From assembly GCA_022605955.1 (NCBI GenBank), contig JAKCOZ010000058.1:2294001-2358000 (forward strand): a DNA stretch of 64,000 bases, given 5' to 3'. Shown here in pieces: positions 25,205 to 34,888 of the stretch. This DNA is from Rallus limicola. Taxonomy: Eukaryota > Chordata > Aves > Gruiformes > Rallidae. A program made the position numbers and the translations under genes. The first letter of the stretch is position 1. Every line of letters begins with the position of its first letter. The notes beneath the pieces are model-generated. The model saw only the letters and a program-made list of their open reading frames with translations. It was not told the origin of the DNA and searched no databases.

Positions 25205-26946
25205 TTTGTGTTGGTGGATAAGGGAGGAGCATGTGATGTCATCTACCTAGACTTGTACAAAACATTTGACACTGTCCCACACATCACCCTTTTCTCTAAA
25301 TTGCAGAGACATGGATTCAACGGACAGGTCACTCAGTGGATAAGGAATTGGCTGGATAGTCACATTCAAAGAGTTGTGGTTAATGGCTAAATGTCCAAGC
25401 AGAGGCCAGTGACAAGCAGCCTTCCTCAGGGGTGGGTATTGGGACCAGCACTGTTTAACATCTTTGTTGGCAACTTGGACAGCGGGATCAGGTACACCCT
25501 CAGCAAGTTTCCCAGTGACACCAAGCTGCATAGTGACATGCTGGAGGGAAGGGATGCCATCCAGAGGGACCTTGACAGGCTTGAGAGGTGGGCCTGTGCA
25601 AACTGTATGAAGTTCAACAGGGCCAAGAGCAATATCACTGCACCTGGGTCAGGGCAATCCCAATCACTACAGGCTGGGCAATGAATGGATTGAGAGCAAC
25701 CCTAGGGAAAAGGACTTGACAGTATTTGTTGATGAAAAGCTCTACATGAGATGGCAATATGAGCTTGCAGCTCAAAAAGCCAATCATATCCGGGCTGCAT
25801 CAAGTGTGCCCAACAGGTCAAGGGAGGTGATTTTGTCCCTCTGCTCTGCTCTAGTGATATCTCACTTGGAGTACTGGGCTCCCCAGTACAAGACACCTGT
25901 GGGAGCATGTCCAGAGGAGGGCTACAAAGATGATCAGAGGGCTTGGAGCAACTCTTCTAGGAAGACAAGCTGAATGTTTGGATTGTTTGCCCTGGAGAAG
26001 AGAAGGCTCAGAGAAGATCTTCTTGTTGCATTCTTGTACCTGAAGAGGGCCTACAAGAAAGCTGGAGAGTGGTTGTTTACAAGGCCATGGAGTCATATAG
26101 GACAAAGGACAATGACCTTAACTGAAGGAGGGTAGATTTATATTAGATACTAGGAATAAACTCTTTGTTATGAGGGTGGTGACGGGCTGGAACAGGTCTC
26201 CCATAGAACCTGTGGATGCCCCCTCCCTGGCAGTGTCCAAGGCAGGTTGGATGGGGCTTTGGGAAACCTGGTCTAGCAGAGGGTGTTCCTGCCCATGGCA
26301 GGAGGGTTAGAATTAGATGGTCTTTGAGGTTCCTTCCAACCCAAACCATTTGTCGTGGTTTCACCCTGGCTTGGGCCGAGATCCACGCAGCTGCCTGCTC
26401 CTTAAAGTAAAAGAGCAGGAGAAAAGGGAAAAAGGGGGGGGAAACAAGGGAAGGGAAAAGGAAGGGGCAAATAACTCCAAAACCAAGAAACTAAGAGGCC
26501 CGTGGGTTGGGATAAGGATAGTTTACTAAGATAACAGAAAGATAAAATATAACAATGCTAACAGGACTTTAGAGCAAAAGAATATGAAACTATTGATACA
26601 CAATGCAGTTTCTCACCCAACCACACAGCTCAGGCCGCACCACCCAGAGCCGTCCCGGAACCCGACCGTCCCCCAAGACCCTCACGTCCCGGCCTGGAAC
26701 CGCCCCCCTTCTTCCTCCCATCAGCCCCCCTTTATCCTGGGCAGGACGTAATTGGCATGGAATACTCTCTTTGGCCCATCTGGGTCACCTGTCCTGGCTT
26801 TGACTGTCTGACTGCAACTAGAAACATCAGGGTGTTATCAGCACTGCTTTCATTTTAACTCCCAAACACAGCATTCCATCCGCTGCTACAGATGAAATTA
26901 ACTCTATCCTGACTGAAACCAGGACACCATTCTATGTTTCTATGAT
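25205..26946 (+). mobile_element. CR1 LINE fragment, reverse transcriptase and 3' end, split by a solo LTR
   Basis: The translation shows CR1 reverse-transcriptase blocks in order: [69 protein letters not shown], then REVILSLCSALVISHLEYWAPQY and later thumb and C-terminal parts. The element is 5'-truncated, as is usual for CR1. The catalytic FADD motif reads FPSD (25508-25519), there is a stop at 25388-25390, and frameshifts follow, so it cannot encode an active enzyme. The 3' UTR (TTCCTTCCAACCCAAACCATT) runs to 26350 and resumes at 26932-26946 with the repeated CTATG-type tail, beyond an inserted LTR at 26351-26926. Confidence 0.93.
26351..26926 (-). mobile_element. Solo LTR inserted into CR1, 576 bp
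   Basis: The insert begins TGTCGTGGTTTCA and ends TGAAACCAGGACA, which are inverted complements with one mismatch. It is flanked by a perfect 5-base duplication CCATT (26346-26350 and 26927-26931) taken from the CR1 3' tail. On the minus strand it starts TGTCCTGGTTTCAG followed by GATAGAGTTAATT and ends in the complement of GTGGGTTGGGATAAGGATAGTTTA...CCACGCAGC, an arrangement I recognise from an LTR family common in bird genomes. No internal retroviral genes remain. It inserted after the CR1 copy. Confidence 0.88.
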
Positions 26947-29717
26947 TCAAATTAGTGGATGTATGTGATTTGTGTGTGAGGACATATACACAAAATCTGG
27001 TACAGATCCTCAGGTGATGTAAGTTGTCATGGTTTGTATTGACGTCAGTACAGACACAGTCCAACAGATGATGTGCTTTTCTATATGTAAAAAGCACAGA
27101 AATTATGTGCTGTTTCGACTTCAAACTTAGACACTTACTGTAGACAAATGCTCATGCAAATATATTCTCTCTTCTAAGTGCAAATGCACATATTACCTTG
27201 CAGTACACAGGAGTAATGACAGGAGTTTTATGACGCTTCCTATGCTAGAATTTATAAAAAAGGATCATTCCCGATCTATCTGCTCACTCTTACCTGTATC
27301 AATAGATCTCCAATTGCTTTGCTACAGATCTTGAAATACAGAGTGATAAAAAGGATTGTCCAGCATCACAAGTCTGTCAAAAATACATTTAAGAGCAATT
27401 TAATCTTAAAACTGTTACTCCAGCGCTCTAAGAGATCTTACGCAGAGGCGTTGGGCAGAACTAATCCTATAGTCAAGACTTATTTTCTCACCTAGGGCTT
27501 AGACAAATGAAATTAAAAATTCCAGAAGTGATGAACACAAGAATATTACTAGTTTGTTTCAAGATACACCTATTTCAGAGTAAAATGAATGTATAATTTT
27601 TAAGAAATGCATGAAAAAGAAAGGGAAAATTGTCCAATTACAGGCTTTGTCTTCATAAATGACTTTTTTCCTTATTTGCTCTTATATGGTTCCATGGAAT
27701 GTGGACCAAGTAACAATCAAAGTCTAGAGTTAACTTTAAAGCAAATGAAATACTTTCCATCTGTTAAACGGAGGAATATTTCTAGCTTTCAATAATGTTT
27801 TCCTAAGGGAGAAACAACAAAAGGTTTCATAACTGGAAATGGAAAAATAGAAATAAACCACTGCTGAACTGTGAAAGAAAAGAGAAAACAAGCAACCTAA
27901 CAAGACATTGATAGGGAAAATAACAGGAAAGCAGATTAATAAACCCTATGTACAGAAAGATTAAGGTAGAGAGACAGTAGCCCTTTTTTACCCTTTCTAA
28001 TTGCATTTCAAGGCAGAAGGGAAAAAATAAACCCGGGAAATTTCTAAAATCTAATACATCTGTTTGTGTAGAGGTATTTCTGCTTCTGGAAGTGTATTTC
28101 ATTGTATGACGCGAATGCTTTTTTTTTTCAAATGAGTAGATACAAGCCATAGCTGATAGAAGACCAGACTTCTAGCTGACAGAGTCTGGTCTGGCACCAT
28201 CTAAGGATTAGAAGACCATCCCAAGACTAGATTTCTCTGGCTTACTCTTAACTAAAAGCACAAATAATTTCAAGTATGATGTAGGTGGGAGTGGGTATAG
28301 TCTATGCCTCATAAGTAATCACTTTCTGCATGCATAAATTGTATGAACCACGCTTAAATTGTTTATTCCTTGGTGTGCATCATTTTATGTGAGATGGGGA
28401 AGTATCAGCTGTTTGTTGCCATCTCAGACAACAGCCATCCTTCTACACTGTATGTGCTGCAAAGAATGGGATGGCCAGTTGAAGAGGTGCCTGGCACTGA
28501 GTGCCCAGCAGGAATTCTCAAGGGTGTTAAAACCTGTTAACTTGGGACATTGTGCTATTTATACCTCTTCCAAAAAGCCATGTGTGAATTCTTTCAAATG
28601 CTAACAGTGTTGCCATGTGAACCTATTACTCCTTAAGTCTTCTCACAAAGGCTTACCTTGGATCTGCCTAGGAAGTGACATCAAATGGGCCAACAGAAAC
28701 CATATGGAAGAAAAGTACTTTTACACCAGAAGAGCAGCCTGGCTGCAACAGAGCGTATAGCCAAGTGACATAAAAATATCACCTTCCTATCAAAAAAAGA
28801 AATAATGCATTTGCATCCCTCCTCATTTAAGCATTAAAAATTCAACTATTTTGATGTTGTTTTCATCCCCGCCAGGGCTGTTAAAATATTAGTATGAATT
28901 TTTGTTACTCCAGGCACTGCTTCCACTGGGCTCAGGACACAGATACACAGGATCTGTCCAAAGCACTGCTAGACAGTATTTCACACAGATTCCTTCCTTG
29001 TTATTACTTCCTGAGGCTCCCATCCCACCAGTGAGATTTCCCACAAGAGTATTTTCAGCCTTCACAGCGTGTTGCTCTGGACAAGACTTTATACAGCATC
29101 ATATTGAGGTGCCATCCCTGTGGGTGGAATTCCTCATGCTGTCTTTACTGAGCAATTTTATACCTAGATCTTCATCCCGAGACCTTTTTCTTCTCTCACT
29201 TCATCTGTTACTTCTTAAATATTGCTGTGAATCATTCATTCCATATTCTTCTACAGGCCCTGATGTAGATACAATGCAGGTGTCTTTGTGCCATAATGTA
29301 TGTCTTAGGCTGATGACAATGTGCATGGGACCAGCATGGATATATCTCTGAGCTGCAGACACAGAGTCTACTTTCTTTTTTCCTCTCATTATGCTCTTTA
29401 TTTCAAAGTCATCTAAGCAGGGTTTTTAGCGTAGCTATGCCAATGCAGACCTCTGTCATTTGAAACCAGCTTACAGCACTCTACTCCAACTTTTTATGCT
29501 GAAATGGTACATTGCTAGCAGGAATTTCAGAACTCAGGGCAGCACCAATGCAACTATTTCTGGTGTGTGAAAGCTCAAGGGAGCTAAACCCTGCAATAGG
29601 CTGGGGGAAATCTGAATTTGAAGGAATGAAAGCAAAGGGCAAATGCAGCATTCCTTGTGTGCCCTAAGAGGAAGGAATAGGTATCTGGGGTACACAAGCC
29701 ATTCAGAGATGTTCTGG

Positions 29718-29770
29718 TCTTTTTTTTTTCTTTTCTTTTCTTTTTTTCTTTTTTCTATTTTTTTTTTTTT
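29718..29770 (+). repeat. Pyrimidine tract, T-rich
   Basis: About 53 bases are made almost only of T with scattered C and one A. It could be the inverted poly(A) end of an old retrocopy, but no recognisable retroposed sequence lies next to it. Confidence 0.8.
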
Positions 29771-30498
29771 GTGCTGGTGCAATGCGCAAATATAGCAAAA
29801 TATGTTAATAGTAAGCAATAATATTTACCGTTATTGTTAGTAGTGTTAGTATCCATTGAAATCAGTGGGAATTTGTCTTAATGCCTTTACCCTGGAGATA
29901 ATCCATAGAATAGAACATTAATGCATAGTTAAAAAGAAAAATTATGGAAAACAGCACCTCTGCATATGCAATATCTTCATTTTAAAGTTACATAATTGAG
30001 CTTTTGAAATTAAACAAAAATATAGCAAACAGCCTCAGACAACAGCAGCAACTAAGTGATTCTAACATTGTCTTTTAAAACTTGCCTCTTTACTATGATA
30101 AAGATTACTATCTGAAACCAATACAAAATAAAATAGTTTTCAGCCCAATGCAAATCCAAATGAGTTTTAGGACCTCTGGGAAAATGTGATTTTAGAAAAT
30201 TTCTTCCAAGAGTTCTCGGAGTTGGTTTTGCATGAGCAGATATCTTGTAGGGCAAACACAGGCTAATAATTTAAAGGCTGTATTTAGATTCTTTATGTCA
30301 TGCTAGAGAAATACTGTTTCTATGCCTTGTTTTCACTGTTGGTGACACAGTTAAAAGAAGATTTTAATGCCATTTTAATGCAGAATGTTTGTAAATTGCA
30401 GTCATGTTTTTTTTGATGGAAGGAACTATAACAGATTATTAGCTATTATTCTAATTGTATTTATCAAAGTGAGTTTACCAGCTAATGCACAGGCTCAA

Positions 30499-30570
30499 AA
30501 TCTGAAGTCCTACCATAGGCAGAGATCCTACTGAGAGTTTCACTGATAAAAACCAGCAGGATTTGGGCCA
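30499..30570 (+). repeat. Possible ancient CR1/L3-type 3'-end relic
   Basis: The string ACCAGCAGGATTTGGGCCA after CTACTGAGAGTTTCACTGAT resembles the tail of old amniote CR1/L3 elements (pattern ...GCAGGATTTGGCCC). Similar traces occur at 29851-29890 and 32529-32564 in the same orientation. Confidence 0.35.
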
Positions 30571-32125
30571 TTTAGACTTAATCTCCTAAATTCAACCCTG
30601 TGGCATTTCCCTGATACTCAATGAAGCATACTGAGGAGTGGCAGAGAAGGTAGCATTCTGATAAAGAAGGTAAGGAAAATTTCTACTCACGGGATTTGAT
30701 GATACTTTGGGATGGTCCCTGAAGACTAGAGGCTGCCTAGTCAGGGTGATCTAAGCTATGCTAATTTAGCAACCTGTATTTTTGAAGCAAAAACATTCCA
30801 TGACGGATGACCTTATTTTTTTTGTTTTTAAAGCTGTGAGGCGCTTATGCAATAGACTCCTAAGGTAGAAAGAGACAGATGCCGCGGAATAATAATCAGC
30901 CTAATTCTTCCTGAGAATCTCTGCAAAAATCTTTCTCCTTGCCTCTCTTTTCATAGGTAAGATCAGTGCCTACCTTTCTCACACAATGATGTGCAGCAAC
31001 AATTAATGGGCCTCTGCATAATTCAGAAATTCTTCCATTTCTAGAGATAGGCTTCGGTTTGCTCCCTTTTAAAATGTAGGTGAAGGTTTTTCTTATGTGG
31101 GTTGTTTTTTTTTTTTTCAGAAAGGGCTTTAAGAGAAGAAAACTTATCAGTTTTTTAAAAAGTGAAGAATGAAAATAAGACTGAACTTTTCTTCAAAATT
31201 ATTGAGATGCTTCAGTTGATTCTTCTTCCCAAACTCTTATTGAAGACTGCCCCAGTTGACATGAAAAGCCACATGTGTCCAAAAGCTCAGGTCTTCACTT
31301 CCATCCAGGGCTTGAAGTGAGCTGAGCTGCAAGAAAACCTCAATCCTGACTCAAAATGAGCAAAATCCCTGGGCTGTGTCTGAGGTGAGAAGGGCCAGCA
31401 CAAGCACACTTTAAACATGCTGACAGAACCTCCTGTTTTGCAAGCGGCAGAGGAAATTCCATTACTCGGCAGTGACAGCTGGACAATACCTGAGTGTTGC
31501 TTTAACCCTTGTTTTCAGCCACCACATCCTGACATTCCATAATATAATTTCTTTTCTGATCAGTGTGGCCATTTTCTGTAGTGAACAGTCAGTTCCTATG
31601 TTCTTGACTAAGAGAAAAAAAAAATAGGTAACATTGAATTTCGGGGTTTAAAACAGAGGGAAAAAACATTTTCAGGTTTGGGGAGAAGGAAAAGAGTGCA
31701 GATACCTAATCTGTGTAGGTATTTTGCTCTCACACAAAAGCAAATACGCAGCGCTCAGGTTGGCCAGCTGGATCATAAGGGGTATTTGGGTATGCTTTCG
31801 ATAGGTGGTGAAAGACTCCCCTCTTCACCCAAGTTGCCTTTAAGTTAGATTTTGCAGTCTCTTTGATTTCCTTTTAACAGTCAGAGATGAGGGAGGATGA
31901 AACCCAGCACATACAATCAATGGGAAAAAAAAAACCTGCAGGAGTGAAAAATGTAGACTGTTTTGTATCTCATATTTCCTTTTCTATACAAAGATTTTGG
32001 TTTGCCTAAGCTATAGAAGGAAACAGAAGCAGTCTATTTTAATCTCCCTGAGTGAAGAGCACTGCAGAGATTGCTCTGTTATCCCCAGCAGCAGCCCTGA
32101 CTTTCTACAAAAAGGCTACATCCTT

Positions 32126-32146
32126 CCATCCATCCATCCATCCATC
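32126..32146 (+). repeat. (CCAT)n microsatellite
   Basis: Five tandem CCAT/CATC units make a short tetranucleotide repeat within intron sequence. Confidence 0.85.
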
Positions 32147-32600
32147 TGAAATACAAAGATTATTGTATGATACACCAATGATCAGCTGTGTCCTTAATGT
32201 ACTTCTCTTTGTGCATTTTGGTATGAATTAAAAAAAAAAATCTACAGTTCTTCTACCAATGAATCCCCACTGCAAAATAAAATAAAAATAAATTTTAAAA
32301 AAGCTCAGATAAGGAGGTATTTATACGTATGCATAGAAATTCATTCTTCAGTCTGTGTAATGACGTATGTTAGAAACTCTTTTCAGAAGAAAGGAAAGCC
32401 CTTGCCGATGTTTCTAACAGAGCCTTCACTGCAGGGATTCACTACTGAAAAAACAATGAGGTTGATTACGCATTTTTATATGGGTTTCTTACTGTTTTGA
32501 CTCCAGTGACTTAAACTATGCTATTCTGGCTTTGCACCAATTGGCATGAGTTCAGGATTTGGCCCTACATCTTTTTAAAACTCCATCTATTCCATGATGA

Positions 32601-32660
32601 ATAAGGGCCAGACCCTGCAAATGCTTACTACCTGTATTAATACTCTGAGTAGCCCACTCA
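32601..32660 (-). repeat. Possible ancient CR1/L3-type relic, inverted
   Basis: GGGCCAGACCCTGCAAATGC, followed by TTACTACCTG and CTCTGAGTAGCCCACTCAC, looks like the inverted complement of the same old CR1/L3 tail. Low divergence-independent support; a profile search would decide. Confidence 0.35.
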
Positions 32661-33463
32661 CTTCCTTTAAGTTGTGATTGCAAAACCAAGTCTCATGGTG
32701 CAGTTATTTAAGAAGTGCGAATCTGCCTTTTGAGATTTAAGTGTGCCTTGACGGTATATAACCCTTTAATAGCATTTCCCTCAGTAGTCATTTGTCCACT
32801 GATTTTCATAGAATCACGTCATAGAAGCGTAGCTTTTATGAAACGGTGTAACTCTTTTTAAAAGACACCACCTGAAAATCCAGCTCCATGTTGTGGCTGT
32901 GCTTGCGTAGTCAAAACAAATGTGAGAGAAAAGGGTCCCTTTTTTATTTAAAGTGTCAAAAGAGACAAGGAAGATGTTTTGTGCTATACAGTGTGCCGTG
33001 TAGTTCATTTGTTTTGACATTGCTATAACCAAACCCAGTAAAAGTTGTTCCAGGAAAGAAACTGCAGTTTAGTTTTACTACTAGCTTCTTTCTTACATAA
33101 AAGAAGCCACATCAGAAACTATGCTCCTTCTCTTCCTAACTTCACTAACTCTGCCTTTCAACAAGAAAACATTCCACTGCTTTCAAAGTGCCTAAGCAAA
33201 TAAAATTATAATAGAATGCAACTGTAACTACCAACTGGTGAACTGATGGCATATATATCACTCACAAAAATTTAACTCCTCAATAGTAACCTCTTCCACC
33301 ACCTATACTGCTGGAATGCTCATCCTTGTTTACTATACATGCATGCACATAGACCATTATCAGTATTCAGTCCTAGTAGTCATGCTTTCTTCACTGAAGA
33401 GGAAAGACCAGCAAAAATACTTTGTCCTTTTGAAGAGCTGGATCAGTGTCAGATGCCACATAG

Positions 33464-33523
33464 AAAAAACCCAAACACCCCCTCCAAAAAAACCCAAACA
33501 AACCCAAACAAAAAAAAAAAGAA
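33464..33523 (+). repeat. A/C-rich simple repeat
   Basis: Repeated AACCCAAAC-like units (AAACCCAAACAAACCCAAAC) run into a stretch of A. It is low-complexity DNA about 600 bases from IQSEC3 exon 1. Confidence 0.7.
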
Positions 33524-34137
33524 GACGAGCCCCACGGAAGTGCGATAAGCATCCTAAATGTCGAACATATGTACAGCATCTGTATCCATATGCACATCAT
33601 GTGTAATATAATGTGTACCCTAGACCTCTTACATCCATGAGAGCTGTAAAATCCCAGCTCATTCCAAGGATGATGGGGTTTTTTGACAGATACCGGTGAC
33701 TTAGAGCAAAGAGAAGCTGCCTCAATGCTTCTGTCCTTTGCAAAGCTTCTCCTTGCCTGGGCTAAACCGCACTCATCTTTGATCAAAGACTTCATGACAG
33801 GCGATGAGGGCACGATGCTGTGTGTGAGCACCGCAGGTGTGCAGCCCGAGTGGGTTCAAACGGGCCATGGACACTTGTACATAAAAATAAAAGCAGTGAA
33901 CTAGAAGACAAATGCCTCTTGGAAACAGCATCCTGGCTCCTCTTTGCACTCTGCCTGCTCTCCCCGAAAATGCATCGAAGGAGGGATTCCCCACCCACCC
34001 ACACACTGCCTCTCGCCGTGCAAGGCTGCAGGGGGTATAACCCAGTTCCCTCTTGGATCTGGGCCCAGAAAGCGCCCGCCACGCTCCTGTTCCCCCACCG
34101 CCACCACTGCCCGTCCCTCTTCCCACTTCTCACTTAC

Positions 34138-34631
34138 TCCGGTCTCCGGCTCAGGACGCCTTTGCCGATGGCCTGGGGGCTCTTGTGTTGGAGCAGAGCG
34201 GCGCAGCAGACCTTCTCCCGGCCGTCCTTCTCCGCGGGGTGCTGGTGGCCGGGAGCCCGGCCGCTGCCGCCGGGGCCCGCCGGTGCCTGCTTGCCCGCCG
34301 GCGGCGGCGGCGGCGGCGGCTGCTGCTGCGGCGGCTGCTGCTGCGCCGGGAGCTGTTGGTGGTGCTGGAGCGGGTCGGGGTGGCCCGGCGGCGGCGGCGG
34401 CTGCTCGGGCTGGGGGCCCTGGGGCGTCGCGAGGGCCGCCGGCGGCTCGGCGAGGGCCGGCTGCTGCCCGCGGAGGTTGCGGTTCTCGGTGCTCAGCTCG
34501 TCCAGCCGCCGCTCCAGCTCGTCGATGCGCTGGCGCTGGGTGTGGATGAGGCTCTGCTGGTTCTGCACGATGGCGGTGAGCTCTTTCAGGTAGAGGACGG
34601 CTCGCACCGGGTTCTCCAGCAGGCTCTCCAT
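34138..34631 (-). CDS. IQSEC3: IQSEC3 coding exon 1 (N-terminal coiled coil and P/Q-rich linker)
   Basis: The frame starts with [20 protein letters not shown], which I recognise as the N terminus of IQSEC3 (BRAG3/SynArfGEF), an Arf guanine-nucleotide exchange factor of the postsynaptic density, mainly at inhibitory synapses. The exon gives 164 codons plus two bases. Residues about 13-54 are heptad-like ([15 protein letters not shown]) and fit a coiled coil. Residues about 57-112 are proline/glutamine-rich with Q3 and P7 runs. A second conserved block ends in LLQHKSP and [10 protein letters not shown]. The frame is open 17 codons further upstream, but the inner ATG matches the family start. 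A consensus donor (GTAAGT, read as ACTTAC at 34132-34137) follows, so the exon ends in phase 2. The IQ, Sec7 and PH regions are not here. The match is from memory of the family, not a search. Confidence 0.93.
34299..34349 (-). repeat. IQSEC3: CCG/CAG triplet repeats within IQSEC3 exon 1
   Basis: On the plus strand a run of GGC triplets is followed by TGC/GGC mixtures. Read on the coding strand these are CAG and CCG codons making alternating Q3, P2 and P7 tracts. The tract lies in the linker between the coiled coil and the next conserved block. Pure triplet stretches of this kind tend to vary in length between individuals and species. Confidence 0.85.
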
Positions 34632-34783
34632 GCCCCGGCTGCCGGCCCGGGCCCTCCTGCCCGGCCGCCGGCGCTCCGGCAAGAGCGGCGCGGGCTGCGG
34701 GGAGGCGCCTCACCGCCCCACGCGCATACACACACACGCGCGGGCGCGCACTCGCGCGACCAGAGGCTGTTCACTCACACGCC

Positions 34784-34807
34784 TCGCGCTCGCGCGCGCG
34801 CGCGCGC
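34784..34807. repeat. Alternating CG run
   Basis: An almost pure CG dinucleotide alternation about 24 bases long lies roughly 155-175 bases upstream of the IQSEC3 ATG. A shorter CA/CG alternation lies at about 34722-34760. Alternating purine-pyrimidine DNA of this type is prone to the Z form; whether it does so here is inference. Confidence 0.8.
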
Positions 34808-34815
34808 AAGCACGC

Positions 34816-34888
34816 GGGAAGGGAGGGGAGGGGAGGGGATACCGAGGGAGGGGAGGGAGGAGGGGGAAGGGGCGGGGGAGGGGGAGGG
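34816..34888 (+). repeat. G-run tract, potential G-quadruplex cluster
   Basis: Repeated GGGG and GGGGG runs are separated by one to four bases (GGGAGGGGAGGGG pattern) over about 70 bases. This meets the usual four-run rule for G-quadruplexes several times on the plus strand, which is the template strand for IQSEC3. It sits next to the CG-alternating run within the promoter island. Confidence 0.8.

Larger units (their letters stand above)
1..34137 (-). other. IQSEC3: Partial first intron of IQSEC3 (inferred), left of exon 1
   Basis: The donor after exon 1 opens an intron running leftward. I found no later IQSEC3 exon (IQ motif, Sec7 or PH region) in this stretch, so the intron probably runs off the window. 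Open frames in it are short, lack family resemblance and overlap on both strands. Bases 1-12077 show no gene and, apart from the MIR-like fragment, the hairpin and two short tandem repeats listed separately, no element I recognise. The blocks 13400-17821, 18363-22209, 22263-23911, 24447-25204 and 26947-34137 are likewise unique-looking AT-rich DNA with only the short relics listed. Small noncoding exons could be missed. Confidence 0.6.

Noticed and set aside
28902..29351. 149-codon plus-strand open frame
   Set aside because: Random-looking composition rich in leucine and serine, and no domain or exon signals.
32806..32830. Possible CR1 tail (CATAGAATCACGTCATAGAAG)
   Set aside because: About 20 bases resembling the inverted CR1 tail with no adjoining CR1 body; too short to call.
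33901..34737. 278-codon minus-strand open frame overlapping IQSEC3 exon 1
   Set aside because: It is in a different frame from the conserved MESLLENPV frame, is low in complexity and runs past the splice donor.
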